64,000 nt of DNA from Zobellella denitrificans. Lineage in GTDB: Bacteria > Pseudomonadota > Gammaproteobacteria > Enterobacterales > Aeromonadaceae. Each line of letters starts with the position of its first letter. The stretch's first letter is position 1. Of this stretch, positions 37,134 to 49,147 are shown in pieces. A program made the translations under genes and the position numbers. The notes below the pieces were generated by a model that had not been told where the DNA came from, searched no databases, and saw nothing but the letters and a program-made list of their open reading frames with translations. The stretch is from positions 1-64,000 of the forward strand of contig NZ_NMUO01000002.1 in assembly GCF_002237365.1 (NCBI RefSeq), written 5' to 3'.

Positions 37134-38807
37134 TCACGCCTCACCGCACACCAGCAGTTCCCTGGCATTGGCCAGGGTATTGGGAGTGATCTTGTTGCCG
37201 CCGAGCAGGCGCGCCAGCTCCTGCAGCCGGCTGTGTTCATCCAGCTCCCGCATCCGGGTCTGGGTGTCGTTGTCGGCGCTGCTCTTGCTGACGAAGAAAT
37301 GCTGGTGGCCATTGCCGGCTACCTGGGGCAGGTGGGTGATCACCAGCACCTGGGTGGACTCGCCCAGTTGGCGCAGCAACTTGCCCACCACGGCCGCGGT
37401 CGGCCCGCTCACACCGACGTCTACCTCGTCAAAGATCAGGGTCGGGGTTTCCACCTTGCGGGCGGTGATCACCTGGATGGCCAGGCTGATGCGCGACAGC
37501 TCACCGCCGGAGGCAACCCGGGCCAGCGGGCTCAGCGGCTGGCCCGGGTTGGTGCTGACCAGGAACTCGACCCTGTCGATGCCGAGGGGTGAGTAGCCGC
37601 CGTTGTCATCGGCGCTGACCCGGATTTCAAAGCGGCCGTGCTCCATGCTGAGCTGGTGCATGCCCTGGGTGATCAGGCCGTTGAGCGACTCGGCGTAGCG
37701 CTGCCGGCTCTGGCTGAGCCGCTCCGCCGCCTGCAGGAAGTCGTTTCTGGCCAGCTCGACTTCCTGCTCCAGTTCCTGCAAGCGGGAGTCGTTATCGGCC
37801 ATTTCCGCCAACCGGGTTCTGAGCTGCTGGTGATGGGTAGCCAGCTCCGCCGGTGGAACATGGTGCTTGCGGGCCAGCTCCATCACCTTGCCCAGGCGGG
37901 TTTCCACCTCGTGCAGGCGCTCCGGATCCAGCTCCAGCCTGTCGAGGTAGCGGCTCAATTCGCCGTGCCCTTCTTCCAGTTGGATCAGGCTGCTTTCTAT
38001 CATTTCCTGTACCGGACCCAGGCGGCCGTCCATCCGGTTCAGTTCGATCACGACCCTGAGGCCCTGGCGCAGCAGCTGCAAGGCATTGGTTTCCTCGCCG
38101 TCGGCCAGCACATCCAGGGCCTGTTGGCAGTCGTTGAGCAGCTCGGCACCATTGGCCAGGCGCTTGTGCTCCGCTTCGAGTTCGGGAAATTCGTCCTCCG
38201 CCAGGGCCAGTTCGTCCAGCTCCGCCACCTGGTATTCCAGCAACTGGCGCTGGGCCTGCCACTGGGCCTGCTCCTGCTGCAGCTGCCGCCGCTCGTTGCC
38301 GAGCTGGCGCCAGTGCTGGTAACCCAGGCTGGTCTGCTGCAGCAACTGGTGGTGGCCGGCGTAGGCGTCGAGCAGGCTGCGCTGGTAGTCGGACTTCTGC
38401 AGCTCCTGGTGGGCATGCTGGCCATGGATGTTGATCAGCAGGGCGCCCAGGGCCTTCAACTGGGACAGGGGCACCGGGGTGCCGTTGATGTAGCCCCGGG
38501 AGCGGCCTTCGCGGCTCAGGGTCCGGCGCAGTATGCATTCATCCTGCTCATCCAGCTCCTGCTCGCTCAGCCAGGCTTTTACCCTGGGCAACTTGTCGAT
38601 ACGGAACCGGGCGCTGATATCGGCCTTGTCGGCACCGGGGCGGACCGAGTCGGCATCGGCCCGCTCCCCCAGGGCCAGGGCCAGGGCATCGATGGCGATG
38701 GACTTGCCGGCGCCGGTTTCGCCGGTGATGCTGGTCATGCCCGGACGCAGGTCCAGCTCGAGGAAGGAGACAATGGCAAAATTGCTGATGGTGAGCTGAA
38801 GCAGCAT
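37134..38807 (-). CDS. recN: DNA repair protein RecN
   Basis: RecN is an SMC-like ATPase of double-strand-break repair. The 557-aa protein has LLQLTISNFAIV at the start, Walker A TGETGAGKS near residue 32, a long coiled-coil middle (about 150-370), the signature VASGGELSRISLA near 430 and Walker B TLIFDEVDVGVSG near 455. I chose the ATG at 38807 because two LexA boxes lie just upstream; the frame extends through them but cannot be used. Downstream of nadK on the same strand. Confidence 0.96.
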   Translation of the reverse strand: MLLQLTISNFAIVSFLELDLRPGMTSITGETGAGKSIAIDALALALGERADADSVRPGADKADISARFRIDKLPRVKAWLSEQELDEQDECILRRTLSREGRSRGYINGTPVPLSQLKALGALLINIHGQHAHQELQKSDYQRSLLDAYAGHHQLLQQTSLGYQHWRQLGNERRQLQQEQAQWQAQRQLLEYQVAELDELALAEDEFPELEAEHKRLANGAELLNDCQQALDVLADGEETNALQLLRQGLRVVIELNRMDGRLGPVQEMIESSLIQLEEGHGELSRYLDRLELDPERLHEVETRLGKVMELARKHHVPPAELATHHQQLRTRLAEMADNDSRLQELEQEVELARNDFLQAAERLSQSRQRYAESLNGLITQGMHQLSMEHGRFEIRVSADDNGGYSPLGIDRVEFLVSTNPGQPLSPLARVASGGELSRISLAIQVITARKVETPTLIFDEVDVGVSGPTAAVVGKLLRQLGESTQVLVITHLPQVAGNGHQHFFVSKSSADNDTQTRMRELDEHSRLQELARLLGGNKITPNTLANARELLVCGEA

Positions 38808-38831
38808 AGTGGACTCCTGCACAAAACAAGT

Positions 38832-38867
38832 CTGTATGAAAATACAGTATACTGTGGATTTGTACAG
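38832..38867 (-). promoter_or_regulatory. Two tandem LexA (SOS) boxes before recN
   Basis: CTG-N10-CAG occurs at 38832-38847 (spacer TATGAAAATA) and again at 38852-38867 (spacer TGGATTTGTA), 20 bp apart, 25-60 bp upstream of the recN start. Tandem boxes before recN are also known in E. coli and predict tight SOS repression. Confidence 0.9.
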
Positions 38868-38887
38868 TAGCAAGGGCTGCTGAAGCT

Positions 38888-39772
38888 TCAGAACAGCTTG
38901 CTGCCCCAGCCGAGCTTGCTGCGCAGTACCTCGAAATAATTGTGCCCGCGCGGGTGCAGCAGCTTGAGCTTGTAGGGGCTCTTGTAAATATGGATCTCGT
39001 CGCCGGGCTGTACCGCCAGCGAGACGTGTCCGTCGCAGCTCACCAGCATCTGCTCGGTCTTGTTGGTGGGGGCGACCACCAGCTTCACCTGGGCGTCGGC
39101 GTCGATCACGATGGGCCGGCAGCTCAGGGTATGGGGAAACATGGGCACCAGGGTGATGGCGTTGAGGTTGGGGGTCAGGATGGGGCCGCCGGCGGACAGG
39201 GAATAGGCGGTGGAGCCGGTGGGGGTGGCCACTATCATGCCGTCGGCCCGCTGGCTGTACATAAAGTGGCCGTTGATATAGACCTCGAACTCGATCATGT
39301 GGGCGATCTTGCCCGGGTGCAGCACCGCTTCGTTCATGGCGGTGTTGCTGGCCTTGAGCTGGCCGTGGCGATGCACCTGGGCTTCCAGCAGGAAGCGGTG
39401 CTCGGCCTGGTAATCCCCGGCCAGCAGCCGCTCGAGCGGCTGTTCGAAGCTGTCCGGCGACAGATCGGTGAGAAAGCCGAGGTTGCCCCGGTTGACACCG
39501 ACTACCGCCACATCGAAACGGGCCAGCACCCGGGCCGCGCCCAGCATGTTGCCGTCGCCGCCCACGACGATGGCGAGATCGGCCCGTTCGCCCAGTTCCA
39601 CCATTTCCAGCAATTCGGCCTGCTCGAGCCGCAGTTGCTCGCCCACGCGTCGCTCTATCACCACCTTGAGTCCCAGTCGGACGAGGTAATGATAGAGGTC
39701 CACCAGTGTCTGGTTGGCGCCCTGGTGATCGGGTTTGCCGATAAGCGCTATGGTATTGAAGTCGGTTTCCAT
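38888..39772 (-). CDS. nadK: NAD kinase
   Basis: NadK phosphorylates NAD to NADP. The 294-aa protein has [14 protein letters not shown] near residue 70 (the GGDGN catalytic motif), [14 protein letters not shown], and the C-terminal [17 protein letters not shown] that binds the nucleotide. Length equals E. coli NadK (292). The ATG at 39772 is the family start; the frame extends further upstream without similarity. Divergent from grpE, 80 bp upstream of recN. Confidence 0.96.
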   Translation of the reverse strand: METDFNTIALIGKPDHQGANQTLVDLYHYLVRLGLKVVIERRVGEQLRLEQAELLEMVELGERADLAIVVGGDGNMLGAARVLARFDVAVVGVNRGNLGFLTDLSPDSFEQPLERLLAGDYQAEHRFLLEAQVHRHGQLKASNTAMNEAVLHPGKIAHMIEFEVYINGHFMYSQRADGMIVATPTGSTAYSLSAGGPILTPNLNAITLVPMFPHTLSCRPIVIDADAQVKLVVAPTNKTEQMLVSCDGHVSLAVQPGDEIHIYKSPYKLKLLHPRGHNYFEVLRSKLGWGSKLF

Positions 39773-39895
39773 TGTTGGCTGGCCTTGCTGAGGAGCAATG
39801 CGATGGCGCATTCCCTGGCTGAACGAGTCACTCCATTCTAAAGAAGCCGGGTTCCCGGCGCCACCGGGCCGAGCACGTGACGATGAAATCCCCCC

Positions 39896-39923
39896 CTTGA
39901 AATCATCCCGGCCGCCCCCATAT
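39896..39923 (+). promoter_or_regulatory. Sigma-32 heat-shock promoter of grpE
   Basis: CTTGAAA at 39896-39902 and CCCCATAT at 39916-39923, separated by 13 bp, match the sigma-32 consensus and spacing. It lies 40 bp upstream of the grpE start. Confidence 0.85.
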
Positions 39924-39962
39924 AGGGAGCAAGTTGAGTTAACACAGATGACGGGAGACGAC

Positions 39963-40565
39963 ATGAGCAGCAAACAACACCAGGTTGACGCCGAGCAGGC
40001 CGCCGAGCAGGAGCCGATGATGACCGAGGCCGAAGCGGGTACCGGAGCCGAGGGCGGGCAACCGGATGCGGCTTATGTGGCCGAGCTGGAGCAGAAGCTG
40101 GCCGACGCCGAGGCCAGCGCCCAGAACGAGAAAGACAATGCCCTGCGGGCCCTGGCCGAGATGGAGAACATTCGCCGCCGCGCCGCCCAGGACGTGGAAA
40201 AGGCGCAAAAGTTCGCGCTGGAGAAGTTTGCCAGCGAGCTGCTGCCGGTGATCGACAGCCTGGAGCGGGCGCTGGAGCATACCGACAAGGAAAACGACGC
40301 CTTCAAGGCGGTGTGCGAAGGGGTGGAGCTGACCCTGAAATCCCTGCTCAGCACGGTGGAGAAATTCGGCGTGGTGCAGATCAATCCCCAGGGCGAGCCC
40401 TTCGATCCCAACAAGCACCAGGCCATGAGCATGGTCGAGAGCAACGAGGTGGCCCCCAACTCGGTGCTGGCGGTAATGATGAAGGGCTACGAGCTGAACG
40501 GCCGGGTGCTGCGTCCCGCCATGGTGATGGTGGCCAAGGGGCCGTCCATCGATACCCAGGCCTGA
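39963..40565 (+). CDS. grpE: Nucleotide exchange factor GrpE
   Basis: GrpE releases ADP from DnaK. The 200-aa protein has an acidic N-terminus, a coiled coil (about 45-95, [20 protein letters not shown]), the conserved [29 protein letters not shown] and the C-terminal beta-wing with [20 protein letters not shown] and [14 protein letters not shown]. The ATG at 39963 follows a sigma-32 promoter. It leads a grpE-dnaK-dnaJ cluster, in which dnaK also has its own promoter. Confidence 0.96.
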   Translation: MSSKQHQVDAEQAAEQEPMMTEAEAGTGAEGGQPDAAYVAELEQKLADAEASAQNEKDNALRALAEMENIRRRAAQDVEKAQKFALEKFASELLPVIDSLERALEHTDKENDAFKAVCEGVELTLKSLLSTVEKFGVVQINPQGEPFDPNKHQAMSMVESNEVAPNSVLAVMMKGYELNGRVLRPAMVMVAKGPSIDTQA

Positions 40566-40590
40566 GCCGCCAAAAAAATGTGATGCCTGT

Positions 40591-40619
40591 CTTGAAAGCC
40601 GGTAGCGGCAACCACATAT
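40591..40619 (+). promoter_or_regulatory. Sigma-32-like promoter of dnaK
   Basis: CTTGAAA at 40591-40597 and CCACATAT at 40612-40619 with a 14-bp spacer, 67 bp before the dnaK start. One mismatch in the -10 relative to CCCCATNT. Confidence 0.75.
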
Positions 40620-40685
40620 AGGCACTAAAGCAAAACACCAAATGCTTATCACCGAATTGCAGAAAGAAATTTGAGAGAGGATTTT

Positions 40686-42605
<1,920 letters not shown>

Positions 42606-42633
42606 CAGTCGCGCCGGCGCAAACGCCGACAGT

Positions 42634-42659
42634 GCGGGCGTTGGGCTGCCAACGCCCGC
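42634..42659 (+). terminator. Attenuator-like hairpin between dnaK and dnaJ
   Basis: GCGGGCGTTGG, loop GCTG, CCAACGCCCGC, a perfect 11-bp stem followed by CTTTGT. The weak T tract suggests partial termination, giving less dnaJ than dnaK, or protection of the dnaK message. Confidence 0.6.
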
Positions 42660-42695
42660 CTTTGTGTAATTAGGACTCAGGTAAGCAAGCAGCCT

Positions 42696-43826
42696 ATGTC
42701 GAAACGAGATTATTATGAGGTGCTCGGCGTCTCCAAGGGAGCCGACGAACGCGAAATCAAGAAGGCCTATAAACGGCTGGCGATGAAATACCACCCGGAT
42801 CGCAATAAAGAAGATGCGGATGCGGGGGACAAGTTCAAGGAAGCCACCGAAGCCTACGAAGTGCTGACCGACAGCCAGAAGCGGGCCGCCTACGATCAGT
42901 TCGGCCATGCCGGCGTGGATGGCCAGCAGGGTGGTCACGGCTTCGGCGGCGGAGCCGACTTCAGTGATATTTTCGGTGACGTCTTCGGCGATATCTTCGG
43001 TGGCGGTCAGCGCCGTCAGCAACGGGCGTCCCGCGGGGCGGATCTGCGCTACAACATGGAACTGACGCTGGAAGAAGCGGTGCGGGGCGTCACCAAAGAG
43101 ATCAAGGTGCCGACCCTGGTGGGCTGCGACGTCTGCGACGGCAGCGGCGCCAAGCCCGGTACCCAGGCCAAGACCTGTCCCACCTGCCATGGCCACGGCC
43201 AGGTGCAGATGCGACAGGGCTTCTTCACCGTGCAGCAGCCCTGTCCCCACTGCCGCGGGCGGGGCAAGATCATCACCGATCCCTGTCATCAGTGCCATGG
43301 CGAGGGGCGTTACCAGAAGACCAAGACCCTGTCGGTCAAGATCCCGGCCGGGGTCGACACCGGCGATCGCATCCGCCTGTCCGGCGAGGGCGAGGCGGGA
43401 GAGGCGGGAGCGCCGGCCGGCGATCTCTATGTGCAGGTGCATGTGCGCGAACACGATATCTTCGTGCGCGACGGCAACAACCTCTATTGCGAGGTGCCGA
43501 TAAGCTTCACCTCCGCCGCCCTGGGCGGCGAGGTGGAAGTACCGACCCTGGACGGGCGGGTCAAGCTGAAGATCCCCGCCGAAACCCAGACCGGGCGCAT
43601 GTTCCGGCTCAAGGGCAAGGGGGTGCGCTCGGCCCGCAACGGCCTGCTGGGCGATCTGGTGTGCAAGGTCTATATTGAAACACCGGTCAACCTGACCGAC
43701 GAACAGAAAGAGCTGTTGCGCCAGCTCGAGGTCTCCTGCGGTGGCCTGGCGGCCAAGAAACACAGGCCCAAGTCCGAAGGTTTCTTCGAAGGCGTAAAGC
43801 GGTTTTTCGATGATTTGACCCGCTGA
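42696..43826 (+). CDS. dnaJ: Co-chaperone DnaJ (Hsp40)
   Basis: DnaJ delivers substrates to DnaK and stimulates its ATPase. The 376-aa protein has a J domain (residues 4-70) with KYHPDRN, a Gly/Phe-rich linker (75-115), four zinc-binding CxxCxGxG repeats ([32 protein letters not shown]; about 148-205), and the C-terminal substrate domains. Length equals E. coli DnaJ (376). Read with dnaK from the heat-shock promoters. Confidence 0.98.
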   Translation: MSKRDYYEVLGVSKGADEREIKKAYKRLAMKYHPDRNKEDADAGDKFKEATEAYEVLTDSQKRAAYDQFGHAGVDGQQGGHGFGGGADFSDIFGDVFGDIFGGGQRRQQRASRGADLRYNMELTLEEAVRGVTKEIKVPTLVGCDVCDGSGAKPGTQAKTCPTCHGHGQVQMRQGFFTVQQPCPHCRGRGKIITDPCHQCHGEGRYQKTKTLSVKIPAGVDTGDRIRLSGEGEAGEAGAPAGDLYVQVHVREHDIFVRDGNNLYCEVPISFTSAALGGEVEVPTLDGRVKLKIPAETQTGRMFRLKGKGVRSARNGLLGDLVCKVYIETPVNLTDEQKELLRQLEVSCGGLAAKKHRPKSEGFFEGVKRFFDDLTR

Positions 43827-43895
43827 GCCGGCTGTATTAGTCTGGGCCGTCTTGACGAAACGGCCCGGCGGCCGCAGCAAAACAGAGTGTGATAT

Positions 43896-43934
43896 GAGCC
43901 CTAGGCCGGCTTCGGCAGGGCTCTTGTTATTTTA
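43896..43934 (+). terminator. Terminator after dnaJ
   Basis: GAGCCCT at 43896-43902 pairs with AGGGCTC at 43917-43923, with an inner CCG/CGG pairing, followed by TTGTTATTTTATT. It separates the heat-shock cluster from greA. Confidence 0.7.
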
Positions 43935-43961
43935 TTGTCTGAAAGGAACCAGGTTTCCACT

Positions 43962-44438
43962 ATGAAGCAAACACCGATGACCATCCGCGGTGCCCAGAAA
44001 CTGCGTGAAGAACTGGATCACCTGAAGTCTGTGCGTCGCCCGCAAATTATCGAGGCGATTGCCGACGCGCGCGAACACGGCGACCTGAAGGAAAATGCCG
44101 AGTACCATGCCGCGCGGGAACAGCAGGGATTCTGCGAAGGGCGGATCCAGGAGATCGAGGCCAAGCTGTCCAACGCCCAGATCATCGATATCACCAAACT
44201 GCCCAACAACGGCAAGGTGATCTTCGGGGCCACCGTGACCCTGTTCAAGCTGGATGACGAAAAGGAAATCAGCTACCGCATCGTCGGTGACGACGAGTCC
44301 GATATCAAGGCCAACATGATCTCGGTGAACTCGCCCATCGCCCGCGCCCTGATCGGCAAGGAAGAAGACGACGTGGTGGTGGTGCGCACCCCCTCCGGCG
44401 ATGTGGAATACGAAGTCATCAAGGTCGAATACCTGTAA
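43962..44438 (+). CDS. greA: Transcription elongation factor GreA
   Basis: GreA stimulates transcript cleavage by backtracked RNA polymerase. The 158-aa protein is close to E. coli Gre[21 protein letters not shown], the coiled-coil tip [18 protein letters not shown] with acidic D and E residues that enter the polymerase channel, and C-terminal [19 protein letters not shown] chose ATG at 43962 with GAAAGGAACC upstream; an earlier TTG at 43935 is not supported. Confidence 0.96.
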   Translation: MKQTPMTIRGAQKLREELDHLKSVRRPQIIEAIADAREHGDLKENAEYHAAREQQGFCEGRIQEIEAKLSNAQIIDITKLPNNGKVIFGATVTLFKLDDEKEISYRIVGDDESDIKANMISVNSPIARALIGKEEDDVVVVRTPSGDVEYEVIKVEYL

Positions 44439-44473
44439 TAGCCTCTCCATTCCCGCTGTTCAAGGCGGCAGGT

Positions 44474-45076
44474 CTAGTCTTCCGGCTGCCTTCTGCTTAT
44501 CTCCTGCAGAAAGCCCCGAAACACGAAATCCGACAAGGTCATCCGCTCGGCGACAGGCAGTTCAAACCGCACCGCCGTCAGCCAGAAGTGGTGCCCCCTG
44601 TGCTGGCGGACCAGCTGCAGCCTGAGCGGGATCTGCTGCTCCTGCCCCAGGCTCAGCAATACCCGCTTGCTCTGCTGCTTGGTGAACAGGCGGCGACGGG
44701 AGAGCAGGCGCATGCCGTTTATCGACAAATCGCGGATTTCGGCGGCCAGGGGCCGGCCGTTGGGCTGGTAGAGCTGCAGCTCCTGCGGGCTGGGCAGACG
44801 CCAGGCGCGGGGATGAAAGCCGTCGGTGATGATGCTGGGCGGGCTCAGCTCCGCCTGCTCCTCGCTGGCCTCCTGGTGCTTGAGGGTGACCGGAAAATGC
44901 AGCTTGACCTCGCCGAGGGCCAGTTTCAGCTCGAGGTGCGAAGCCTGTTCGAGCAGGGGCCTGATATTGGCATCGATGGCGATGGTCAGGCTGAGCAATG
45001 ATTCCGGCTGCTCCTGCTGATACAGCTCATTCAGCAGGGCGAGTTCCTCGTCGGTCAGGTAGGGATGGACGGGCAT
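44474..45076 (-). CDS. PilZ-domain protein
   Basis: This 200-aa protein carries a C-terminal PilZ domain (about 105-190) with the DLSINGMRLLSRRRLF strand matching the (D/N)xSxxG c-di-GMP-binding motif, and Arg residues upstream (FHPRAWRLPSP) in the place of the RxxxR motif, though the exact RxxxR spacing is imperfect. The N-terminal third is helical. It would link to the GGDEF-EAL protein at 7749 as a c-di-GMP effector, which is inference. It lies on the opposite strand inside the otherwise conserved greA-yhbY run. ATG at 45076 preferred to GTG at 45085. Confidence 0.75.
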   Translation of the reverse strand: MPVHPYLTDEELALLNELYQQEQPESLLSLTIAIDANIRPLLEQASHLELKLALGEVKLHFPVTLKHQEASEEQAELSPPSIITDGFHPRAWRLPSPQELQLYQPNGRPLAAEIRDLSINGMRLLSRRRLFTKQQSKRVLLSLGQEQQIPLRLQLVRQHRGHHFWLTAVRFELPVAERMTLSDFVFRGFLQEISRRQPED

Positions 45077-45234
45077 GGCAATCACACCGTGGCTAAAAGC
45101 TAATAGTATTGTCCTCCAGCCTGCCGGATAACAGCGCGAAAGGGAAATAATTCAAAGGGGAAGAAGGGGATAGCGGAGCGTGAGTGACAGCGTAAGGGAA
45201 GGCGAGGCGGGCCGGGTGAACCGACCCCCGCAGA

Positions 45235-45531
45235 TCAGGCCCTGGGCAGGGTGATCTTCTTCTGCTCGCTGGGGCGGTACAGCGTCAGGATGTGGCCTAT
45301 GGTCTGCACCTTGACCGCACCGGTCTCGCGCACGATGGCATCCATGATCAGCGTTTTGACTTCCCTGTCTTCGGCGGCAACCTTGACCTTGATCAGTTCA
45401 TGGAAATTCAGGGCCAGATCGATCTCGGCCAGTACGCCTTCGGTCAGGCCATGCTGGCCAAGCAATACCACCGGCTTCAGGCTGTGGGCCAGTCCCTTGA
45501 GGTATTGTCTTTGCTTATTATTCAGGGTCAT
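45235..45531 (-). CDS. yhbY: YhbY/CRS1 RNA-binding protein
   Basis: The 98-aa protein is a single CRM (CRS1-YhbY) RNA-binding domain: MTLNNKQRQYLKGLAHSLKPVVLLGQHGLTEGV with the GxxG-like LGQHG loop, and LYRPSEQKKITLPRA at the end. YhbY binds the pre-50S ribosome. Divergent from rlmE, the conserved arrangement in enterobacteria and relatives. Confidence 0.95.
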   Translation of the reverse strand: MTLNNKQRQYLKGLAHSLKPVVLLGQHGLTEGVLAEIDLALNFHELIKVKVAAEDREVKTLIMDAIVRETGAVKVQTIGHILTLYRPSEQKKITLPRA

Positions 45532-45616
45532 TGCAAAATGCTTCGGTTAAATAGGTTGAAAGGGGGGCATTGTACCCCCATCTAGGCTTCAATGGTAATA
45601 GCAGAGCGATAATTTA

Positions 45617-46246
45617 ATGGGTAAGAAGAAACGCTCGGCCAGCTCGACCCGCTGGCTCAAGGAGCATTTTGACGATAAATATGTACAACAGGCGCAAAAA
45701 AAAGGCCTGCGCTCGCGTGCCGTGTTTAAACTTGAAGAATTACAAGGCCGTGATCGCCTGCTCAGGGCGGGGATGACGGTGGTCGACCTGGGGGCCGCGC
45801 CCGGTGGCTGGAGCCAGTATGCGGTAGAGCAGGTCGGTCTGCAGGGCAAGGTGATCGCCTGTGACATACTGCCGATGGATCCCATCGCCGGCGTCGACTT
45901 CCTGCAGGGCGACTTCCGTGAAGAGGCGGTGCTGGGAGCCCTGCTGGAGCGGGTCGGCGAAGACAAGGTGGACGTGCTGCTGTCGGACATGGCGCCCAAC
46001 ATGAGCGGCACCCCCGAGGTGGATCAGCCCAGGGCCATGTACCTGGTCGAACTGGCACTGGACATGTGCCGCCAGGTGCTGGCGCCCAAGGGAAGTTTTG
46101 TGGTGAAAGTGTTCCAGGGGGCCGGCTTCGATGAATTTCTTCAGGACGTTCGCCGGTCTTTCAATGTGGTCAAGGTGCGCAAGCCCGACTCATCCCGGGC
46201 CCGTTCACGGGAAGTCTACATTGTGGCTACCGGTTTTAAACTGTAG
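45617..46246 (+). CDS. rlmE: 23S rRNA 2'-O-ribose methyltransferase RlmE
   Basis: RlmE (FtsJ, RrmJ) methylates U2552 of 23S rRNA in the A loop. The 209-aa protein has the SAM-binding [11 protein letters not shown] near residue 58, catalytic Lys in RAVFKLEEL near 36, DMAPNMSG near 122 and [11 protein letters not shown] near 160. Length equals E. coli (209). It directly precedes ftsH by 44 bp. Confidence 0.97.
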   Translation: MGKKKRSASSTRWLKEHFDDKYVQQAQKKGLRSRAVFKLEELQGRDRLLRAGMTVVDLGAAPGGWSQYAVEQVGLQGKVIACDILPMDPIAGVDFLQGDFREEAVLGALLERVGEDKVDVLLSDMAPNMSGTPEVDQPRAMYLVELALDMCRQVLAPKGSFVVKVFQGAGFDEFLQDVRRSFNVVKVRKPDSSRARSREVYIVATGFKL

Positions 46247-46290
46247 TACCCTGTCCCAGTCATAAACTGTCAGCCGGTGAGGTTAGTAAT

Positions 46291-48240
46291 TTGAGTGACA
46301 TGGCGAAGAATTTGATCCTGTGGTTGGTCATAGCCGTGGTGTTGATGTCGGTTTTCCAGAGCTTCAGCCCGAGTGAACCGAGCGGACGCCAGACGGACTA
46401 TACCACCTTCGTGCAGGAAGTAGCCCAAGGGCAGATCCGTGAAGTGCGCATGGATGGCAAGACCATCAATGGCGTTAAGCGCAGCGGTGACCGTTTCACC
46501 ACCATACTGCCGGCGGAAGACCCTCAGCTGCTCAACGATCTGCTCAACAACAACGTTCGCGTCGTGGGTGAGAAACCGGAAGAGCCGAGCCTGCTGACCT
46601 CCATCTTCATCTCCTGGTTCCCCATGCTGCTGCTGATTGGCGTGTGGATCTTCTTTATGCGCCAGATGCAGGGCGGTGGTGGCAAGGGCGCCATGACTTT
46701 CGGCAAGAGCCGGGCCCGGCTGATGAGCGAAGACCAGGTCAAGACCACCTTTGCCGACGTGGCCGGCTGCGACGAGGCCAAGGAAGACGTGAAAGAGCTG
46801 GTGGACTACCTGCGTGACCCCAGCCGCTTCCAGAAGCTGGGTGGCCGCATTCCCACCGGCATCCTGCTGGTGGGCCCGCCCGGCACCGGTAAGACCCTGC
46901 TGGCCAAGGCCATCGCCGGCGAGGCCAAGGTGCCTTTCTTCACCATCTCCGGCTCCGACTTCGTCGAGATGTTCGTGGGTGTGGGTGCCTCCCGGGTGCG
47001 CGACATGTTCGAGCAGGCCAAGAAGTCTGCCCCCTGCATTGTGTTCATCGACGAAATCGACGCTGTGGGTCGCCAGCGGGGCGCCGGCCTCGGTGGCGGT
47101 CACGACGAGCGCGAGCAGACCCTGAACCAGATGCTGGTGGAAATGGACGGCTTTGAAGGCAACGAGGGCGTGATCGTCATCGCCGCCACCAACCGGCCCG
47201 ACGTGCTGGATCCGGCGCTGCTGCGCCCCGGCCGTTTCGACCGCCAGGTGGTGGTGGGCCTGCCCGATGTACGCGGCCGCGAGCAGATCCTCAAGGTGCA
47301 CATGCGCCGGGTACCGCTGGCCGACGACGTCAACGCCAGCGTGATCGCCCGCGGTACCCCCGGCTTCAGCGGGGCCGATCTGGCCAACCTGGTCAACGAG
47401 GCGGCGCTGTTTGCCGCCCGCTCCGCCCGCCGGCTGGTATCGATGGAAGAGTTCGAGAAGGCCAAGGACAAGATCATGATGGGCGCCGAGCGCCGCTCCA
47501 TGGTGATGTCCGAGTCCGAGAAGGAAATGACCGCCTATCACGAGGCCGGTCACGCCATCGTCGGTCGCATGGTGCCCGAGCACGATCCCGTGTACAAGGT
47601 GTCCATCATTCCCCGTGGCCGGGCCCTGGGGGTAACCATGTACCTGCCGGAGCAGGACCGTTTCAGCTACAGCAAGCAACACCTGGAGTCGATGATCTCC
47701 AGCCTCTACGGCGGCCGTCTGGCCGAGGAGATCATCTACGGCTTCGACAAGGTGACCACGGGCGCATCCAACGACATCGAGCGAGCCACCGAAATCGCCC
47801 ACAAGATGGTGACCCAGTGGGGCCTGTCCGAGAAGATGGGGCCCTTGTTGTACGCGGATGAAGAAGGCGAGGTCTTCCTCGGCCGCACTGCCGCCAAGGT
47901 CAAGCACATGTCCGATGAAACCGCCAAGGCCATCGATGCCGAAGTGAAGGATGTGATCGAGCGCAACTACCAGCGTGCCAAGAATATCCTGATGGAGAAC
48001 ATCGATATCCTGCATGCCATGAAGGAAGCGCTGATGAAGTACGAGACCATCGACGCCCGCCAGATCGACGATCTCATGGCGCGCCGCGATGTCCGGGCAC
48101 CGGCGGACTGGAAGGACGAGCAGGACGACAAGCCCCAGGGGCCTGCGGCCAGCACCGGCGAGCAGAAAGAGGAAAAGGCGGATGAGACCAAAGCTGCCTC
48201 ACCCGAGTTGAATAAACCCGGCGATGCCACCAGTAACTGA
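46291..48240 (+). CDS. ftsH: ATP-dependent zinc metalloprotease FtsH
   Basis: FtsH is the membrane AAA+ protease that degrades sigma-32, LpxC and misassembled membrane proteins. Of the 649 residues, two membrane segments (about 8-25 and 100-120) flank a periplasmic domain; the AAA+ domain has GPPGTGKT near residue 195, FIDEIDAVG near 250 and an SRH with RPGRFDRQ near 310; the protease motif HEAGH lies near 417. A TTG start at 46291 has GGTGAGG at the right distance; the ATG at 46300 (MAKNL) is the alternative used in E. coli annotation. Confidence 0.97.
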   Translation: MSDMAKNLILWLVIAVVLMSVFQSFSPSEPSGRQTDYTTFVQEVAQGQIREVRMDGKTINGVKRSGDRFTTILPAEDPQLLNDLLNNNVRVVGEKPEEPSLLTSIFISWFPMLLLIGVWIFFMRQMQGGGGKGAMTFGKSRARLMSEDQVKTTFADVAGCDEAKEDVKELVDYLRDPSRFQKLGGRIPTGILLVGPPGTGKTLLAKAIAGEAKVPFFTISGSDFVEMFVGVGASRVRDMFEQAKKSAPCIVFIDEIDAVGRQRGAGLGGGHDEREQTLNQMLVEMDGFEGNEGVIVIAATNRPDVLDPALLRPGRFDRQVVVGLPDVRGREQILKVHMRRVPLADDVNASVIARGTPGFSGADLANLVNEAALFAARSARRLVSMEEFEKAKDKIMMGAERRSMVMSESEKEMTAYHEAGHAIVGRMVPEHDPVYKVSIIPRGRALGVTMYLPEQDRFSYSKQHLESMISSLYGGRLAEEIIYGFDKVTTGASNDIERATEIAHKMVTQWGLSEKMGPLLYADEEGEVFLGRTAAKVKHMSDETAKAIDAEVKDVIERNYQRAKNILMENIDILHAMKEALMKYETIDARQIDDLMARRDVRAPADWKDEQDDKPQGPAASTGEQKEEKADETKAASPELNKPGDATSN

Positions 48241-48256
48241 TGTTTTGTGATAAATT

Positions 48257-48287
48257 AAGCCCCGGCCATCTCTGGCCGGGGCTTTTT
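48257..48287 (+). terminator. Terminator between ftsH and folP
   Basis: AAGCCCCGGCCA, loop TCTC, TGGCCGGGGCTTTTT, a strong hairpin with T tract just before folP. Expression of folP-glmM must depend on read-through or an unseen promoter. Confidence 0.85.
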
Positions 48288-48308
48288 GTTTTTGGGAATC
48301 CTCTGCTT

Positions 48309-49142
48309 ATGCTGTTATCGAGCTCGTCCAGAACCCTGGATCTCTCCACTCCCCAGGTCATGGGGATATTGAATCTGACGCCGGACTCCTTTTCCGACGG
48401 CGGCCGCTTCCTCGAGCGGGAGCAGGCGCTGCGCCATGCCCTGCAGATGGTGGCCGACGGCGCGACCATTATAGATGTGGGCGGGGAATCCACCCGGCCG
48501 GGAGCCGACGAGGTGGCGGAGCAGCAGGAGCTGGAGCGGGTACTGCCGATCATCGAACGGCTGCGTGCCGAGCTGGATTGCTGGATCTCCATCGATACCA
48601 GCAAGGCGGCGGTGATGCGGGAAGCGGTCGCGGCCGGCGCCGATCTGATCAACGACATCCGCGCCCTGCGCGAGCCCGGCGCGCTGACGGTGGCGGCGGC
48701 CAGCGGGGCGGCGGTGTGCCTGATGCACATGCAGGGCCAGCCCAGGACCATGCAGCAGGCGCCCGACTATCGGGATGTTGCCGCCGAGGTGGGCGATTTT
48801 CTGCAGGAGCGGGTGCAGGCCTGCGTGGCGGCGGGAATTCCGCGCGAGCGGCTTTGCCTGGATCCCGGCTACGGCTTCGGCAAGTCGCTGGCACACAACT
48901 ACGAGCTGCTCGGTCGCCTCGGCCGGCTGCGGCAACTGGAACTGCCACTGCTGGTGGGCATGTCGCGCAAGTCCATGCTGGGCCAGTTGCTGGAGCGCCC
49001 GGTCGATGAACGGCTGGCCGGCGGCCTGGCGGCGCACCTGTTCGCCATCAATCAGGGCGCGCACATAGTACGGGTACACGATGTAAAAGCAATGGCCGAT
49101 GCCGTACGGGTATGGCAGCAGGCCGCACACTATCAGGGATAA
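48309..49142 (+). CDS. folP: Dihydropteroate synthase
   Basis: FolP joins p-aminobenzoate to the pterin precursor in folate synthesis and is the target of sulfonamides. The 277-aa protein has [16 protein letters not shown] near residue 20, [13 protein letters not shown] near 55, [13 protein letters not shown] near 190 and GMSRKSML near 218. The ATG at 48309 is the family start; the longer frame upstream contains the terminator. It is followed by glmM after 5 bp. Confidence 0.95.
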   Translation: MLLSSSSRTLDLSTPQVMGILNLTPDSFSDGGRFLEREQALRHALQMVADGATIIDVGGESTRPGADEVAEQQELERVLPIIERLRAELDCWISIDTSKAAVMREAVAAGADLINDIRALREPGALTVAAASGAAVCLMHMQGQPRTMQQAPDYRDVAAEVGDFLQERVQACVAAGIPRERLCLDPGYGFGKSLAHNYELLGRLGRLRQLELPLLVGMSRKSMLGQLLERPVDERLAGGLAAHLFAINQGAHIVRVHDVKAMADAVRVWQQAAHYQG

Positions 49143-49147
49143 CAACG

